A stretch of DNA of 6,587 nucleotides from DATARH01 sp036489765 (GTDB taxonomy: Bacteria; Pseudomonadota; Alphaproteobacteria; ATCC43930; CGMCC-115725), in contig DASXFE010000138.1 in the NCBI GenBank assembly GCA_036489765.1, positions 1-6,587 on the forward strand, in the 5' to 3' direction. Below are positions 5,002 to 6,587 of this stretch, piece after piece. Within the stretch, counting starts at the first letter, position 1. Every line of letters begins with the position of its first letter. The position numbers and the translations under genes are program-made. The notes below the pieces were generated by a model. The model saw only the letters and a list, made by a program, of their open reading frames with translations. It made no database searches and was not told where the DNA came from.

Positions 5002-5871
5002 ATGAGTGGGAATTCCAAAGGGTTAGACACCGCCCGCACGATCGCCGATTTGCGCGCGACCGAGCGCCGATGGCGCGCCGCCGGGCACACGATCGGGCTC
5101 GTGCCGACGATGGGCGGGCTCCACGAGGGGCATATCGCGCTGGTGCGCCGGGCGCTCGCCGTATGCGACCGCGTCGTCGTGTCGATCTTCGTCAACCCGC
5201 GCCAGTTCGGCTCGGCCGACGACCTCGCGCAGTACCCACGACGCGAGGCCGAGGATTGCGCCAAGCTCGCCCAGGCCGGCGCGCACCTCGCCTTCATCCC
5301 GGCAGTCGAGGAAATGTATCCGCCGGGCTCAGTGACCACCGTCTCGGTCGCCGGCCCCCTCACCCAGACCCTCGACGCCGTCCACCGCCCCGGCCATTTC
5401 GACGGCGTCACGACGGTCGTCGGCAAGCTGTTCCTCCAGGCCCTCCCCGATGTCGCCTTCTTCGGCGCGAAGGACTACCAGCAGCTCCAGATCGTCACGC
5501 GGATGGCGCGCGACCTCGACATCCCGCTCCGGGTCGAGGCGGTACCGACCGTCCGCGACGCCGATGGGCTCGCGCTCTCGTCGCGCAATCTCAACCTGTC
5601 GGCCGACCAGCGGCGCATCGCGGCGGCGTTTCCGGCGGCGCTTTTTGCGGCGGTCGAGCGGCTCGTGCAAGGCGGCGATGTCGAGGCTACACTGGCGGCG
5701 GCCTGGCGCGCCGTGTTGCGGGCCGGGTTCGACAACGTCGATTACATCGAGCTCGCGGATGCCGAAACCCTGAGCCCAATTCGCGTGCTCGGTCCCGCGC
5801 CGGCCCGGCTGTTCGGCGCCGCTACGATCGGCCGCACCCGACTCATCGACAACATGCCCATTCCAGCCTGA
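5002..5871 (+). CDS. panC: Pantothenate synthetase (pantoate--beta-alanine ligase)
   Basis: A 289-residue cytoplasmic enzyme that joins pantoate and beta-alanine, using ATP through a pantoyl-adenylate, to give pantothenate, the precursor of coenzyme A. Its length is typical of the family. Conserved blocks occur in order: PTMGGLHEGH (35-44, with the HxGH nucleotide motif), FVNPRQFG (63-70), HRPGHFDGV (128-136), FGAKDYQQL (154-162, where most relatives have FGEKD) and LSSRN (192-196, the KMSKS counterpart). The ATG at 5002 has GAAGG 11 bases upstream. A GTG at 4984 in the same frame would add six residues and is less likely. The aldolase gene begins 14 bases after the stop, so the two are probably cotranscribed. 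panB and panD are not in view. Confidence 0.97.
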   Translation: MSGNSKGLDTARTIADLRATERRWRAAGHTIGLVPTMGGLHEGHIALVRRALAVCDRVVVSIFVNPRQFGSADDLAQYPRREAEDCAKLAQAGAHLAFIPAVEEMYPPGSVTTVSVAGPLTQTLDAVHRPGHFDGVTTVVGKLFLQALPDVAFFGAKDYQQLQIVTRMARDLDIPLRVEAVPTVRDADGLALSSRNLNLSADQRRIAAAFPAALFAAVERLVQGGDVEATLAAAWRAVLRAGFDNVDYIELADAETLSPIRVLGPAPARLFGAATIGRTRLIDNMPIPA

Positions 5872-5885
5872 CCAGGAGTCCCGAG

Positions 5886-6587
5886 ATGCCCGACCTGCCC
5901 CGCCTCAACCCCGCGATCCGCGCGCTCGAAAGCGGCAAGCCGACCTTTGTCACCTTCTCGCCCGGCGAGATCGGCGCGGCGCAGTCGATCGGCGCGGCCG
6001 GATATGACGGCGTCGTCTTCGAGATGGAGCACAACCCCTACGACATCCGCCAGCTCCGCGACTGCATGCAATACATGCTCGACCGCGCCCAGATCCTGAA
6101 GTCCGGCACGCTCGCGCCCGCCGTCGCGCCGATGGTGCGCATCCCGCCCAACGGCAACGAGATGAACCAGTTCATCGCCAAGCAGGTGCTCGACATCGGC
6201 GTCTACGGCATCGTCTGGCCGCATGTCTCCACCGTCGAGGAGGCGCGGAACGCCGTCCAGGCCTGCCGCTACCCGCGTCCGCGCGAGGCCGCCCATTACG
6301 AGCCCGCCGGCCAGCGCGGCGACGCCCCGCGCACCGCCGCCCGCTATTGGGGCATCGACCAGCCGACCTATTACAAGCGCGCCGACACCTGGCCGCTCAA
6401 CCCCGAAGGCGAGGTGCTCGTCGTCATCATGTGCGAGGAGAAGCGCGCGATCCGCAACCTCCCCAAGATGCTGGACGAGGTGAAGGGGATCGGCGTCGTG
6501 CTGGTCGGCGAAGGCGACCTGTCGCAGGACATGGGCTACCCGCGCCAATACGAACACCCCGAGGTCGCCGCCGCGATCGACGACATC
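5886..6587 (+). CDS. HpcH/HpaI-family (citrate lyase-like) aldolase, incomplete at window end
   Basis: The first 234 codons of a class II, metal-dependent aldolase of the HpcH/HpaI family, which cleaves or forms C-C bonds of 2-oxo acids using pyruvate-like donors. Expected blocks are present: GYDGVVFEMEHNPYD (39-53, His49 as catalytic base, with Asn50 where EHG is usual), VRIPPNG (84-90, substrate-binding Arg85), the WPHVSTVEEA strand-helix (111-120), Glu184/Glu185 near CEEKRAIRNL and Asp211 in GEGDLS, the likely metal ligands. A segment of about 35 residues (137-172) holds a Tyr/Pro-rich loop seen in long members of the family. ATG at 5886 has AGGAG (5874-5878) seven bases upstream and lies 14 bases after panC. 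The C-terminus lies beyond the window. Substrate unknown. Confidence 0.9.
   Translation, partial: MPDLPRLNPAIRALESGKPTFVTFSPGEIGAAQSIGAAGYDGVVFEMEHNPYDIRQLRDCMQYMLDRAQILKSGTLAPAVAPMVRIPPNGNEMNQFIAKQVLDIGVYGIVWPHVSTVEEARNAVQACRYPRPREAAHYEPAGQRGDAPRTAARYWGIDQPTYYKRADTWPLNPEGEVLVVIMCEEKRAIRNLPKMLDEVKGIGVVLVGEGDLSQDMGYPRQYEHPEVAAAIDDI

Noticed and set aside
5742..6557. 271-codon minus-strand frame
   Set aside because: Antisense to the end of panC and the aldolase, both of which carry strong motifs. No ribosome site or family pattern is seen.

Overview
This is a high-GC bacterial window whose codons mostly end in C or G. The gene families, together with a palindromic GTCATTCCGGG...CCCGGAACGAC intergenic element of a kind common in Rhizobiales-like genomes, suggest an alphaproteobacterium. 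That assignment is an inference. Almost all of the window is genes of central or accessory small-molecule metabolism. I see no tRNA, rRNA, CRISPR array, insertion sequence or phage gene.

Layout: (1) 1-640, minus strand: the first 213 codons of a hydantoinase B/oxoprolinase (HyuB) subunit, cut by the window edge. (2) 641-967: a non-coding, scar-like stretch. It holds an inverted repeat wrapped around the hyuB start, a 58-codon tail of an unrecognised plus-strand gene (690-866), and a strong hairpin with a T-run (894-944). (3) 968-3288, minus strand: a two-gene operon, a CoxG-like SRPBCC protein followed by a thiamine-diphosphate (ThDP) dependent decarboxylase/acetolactate-synthase-like enzyme, joined by a 4-base ATGA overlap. 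(4) 3325-4050, plus strand: an Asp/Glu racemase superfamily enzyme (maleate isomerase/arylmalonate decarboxylase clan) with both active-site cysteines, diverging from coxG across only 36 bp. (5) 4051-4194: a comparatively AT-rich gap with a T-run, two tiny overlapping reading frames and a hairpin. (6) 4195-4836, minus strand: an unnamed protein with a coiled coil and a C-terminal J-domain-like HPD segment. (7) 5002-5871, plus strand: pantothenate synthetase panC, followed 14 bases later by an HpcH/HpaI-family aldolase (5886 to the window end, incomplete).

How the genes may work together: PanC makes pantothenate from pantoate and beta-alanine, and it is cotranscribed with a metal-dependent aldolase of unknown substrate instead of the usual panB. 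The coxG/ThDP operon, the two-cysteine isomerase/racemase and HyuB look like parts of one or more carboxylic-acid or cyclic-amide degradation routes. No pathway can be named from sequence alone. The most notable points are the tight coupling of a CoxG-like lipid/quinone-type binding protein to a ThDP enzyme with no CO dehydrogenase genes in view, the hairpin that could cover the hyuB start, and the J-domain at the C-terminus of an otherwise unknown protein.
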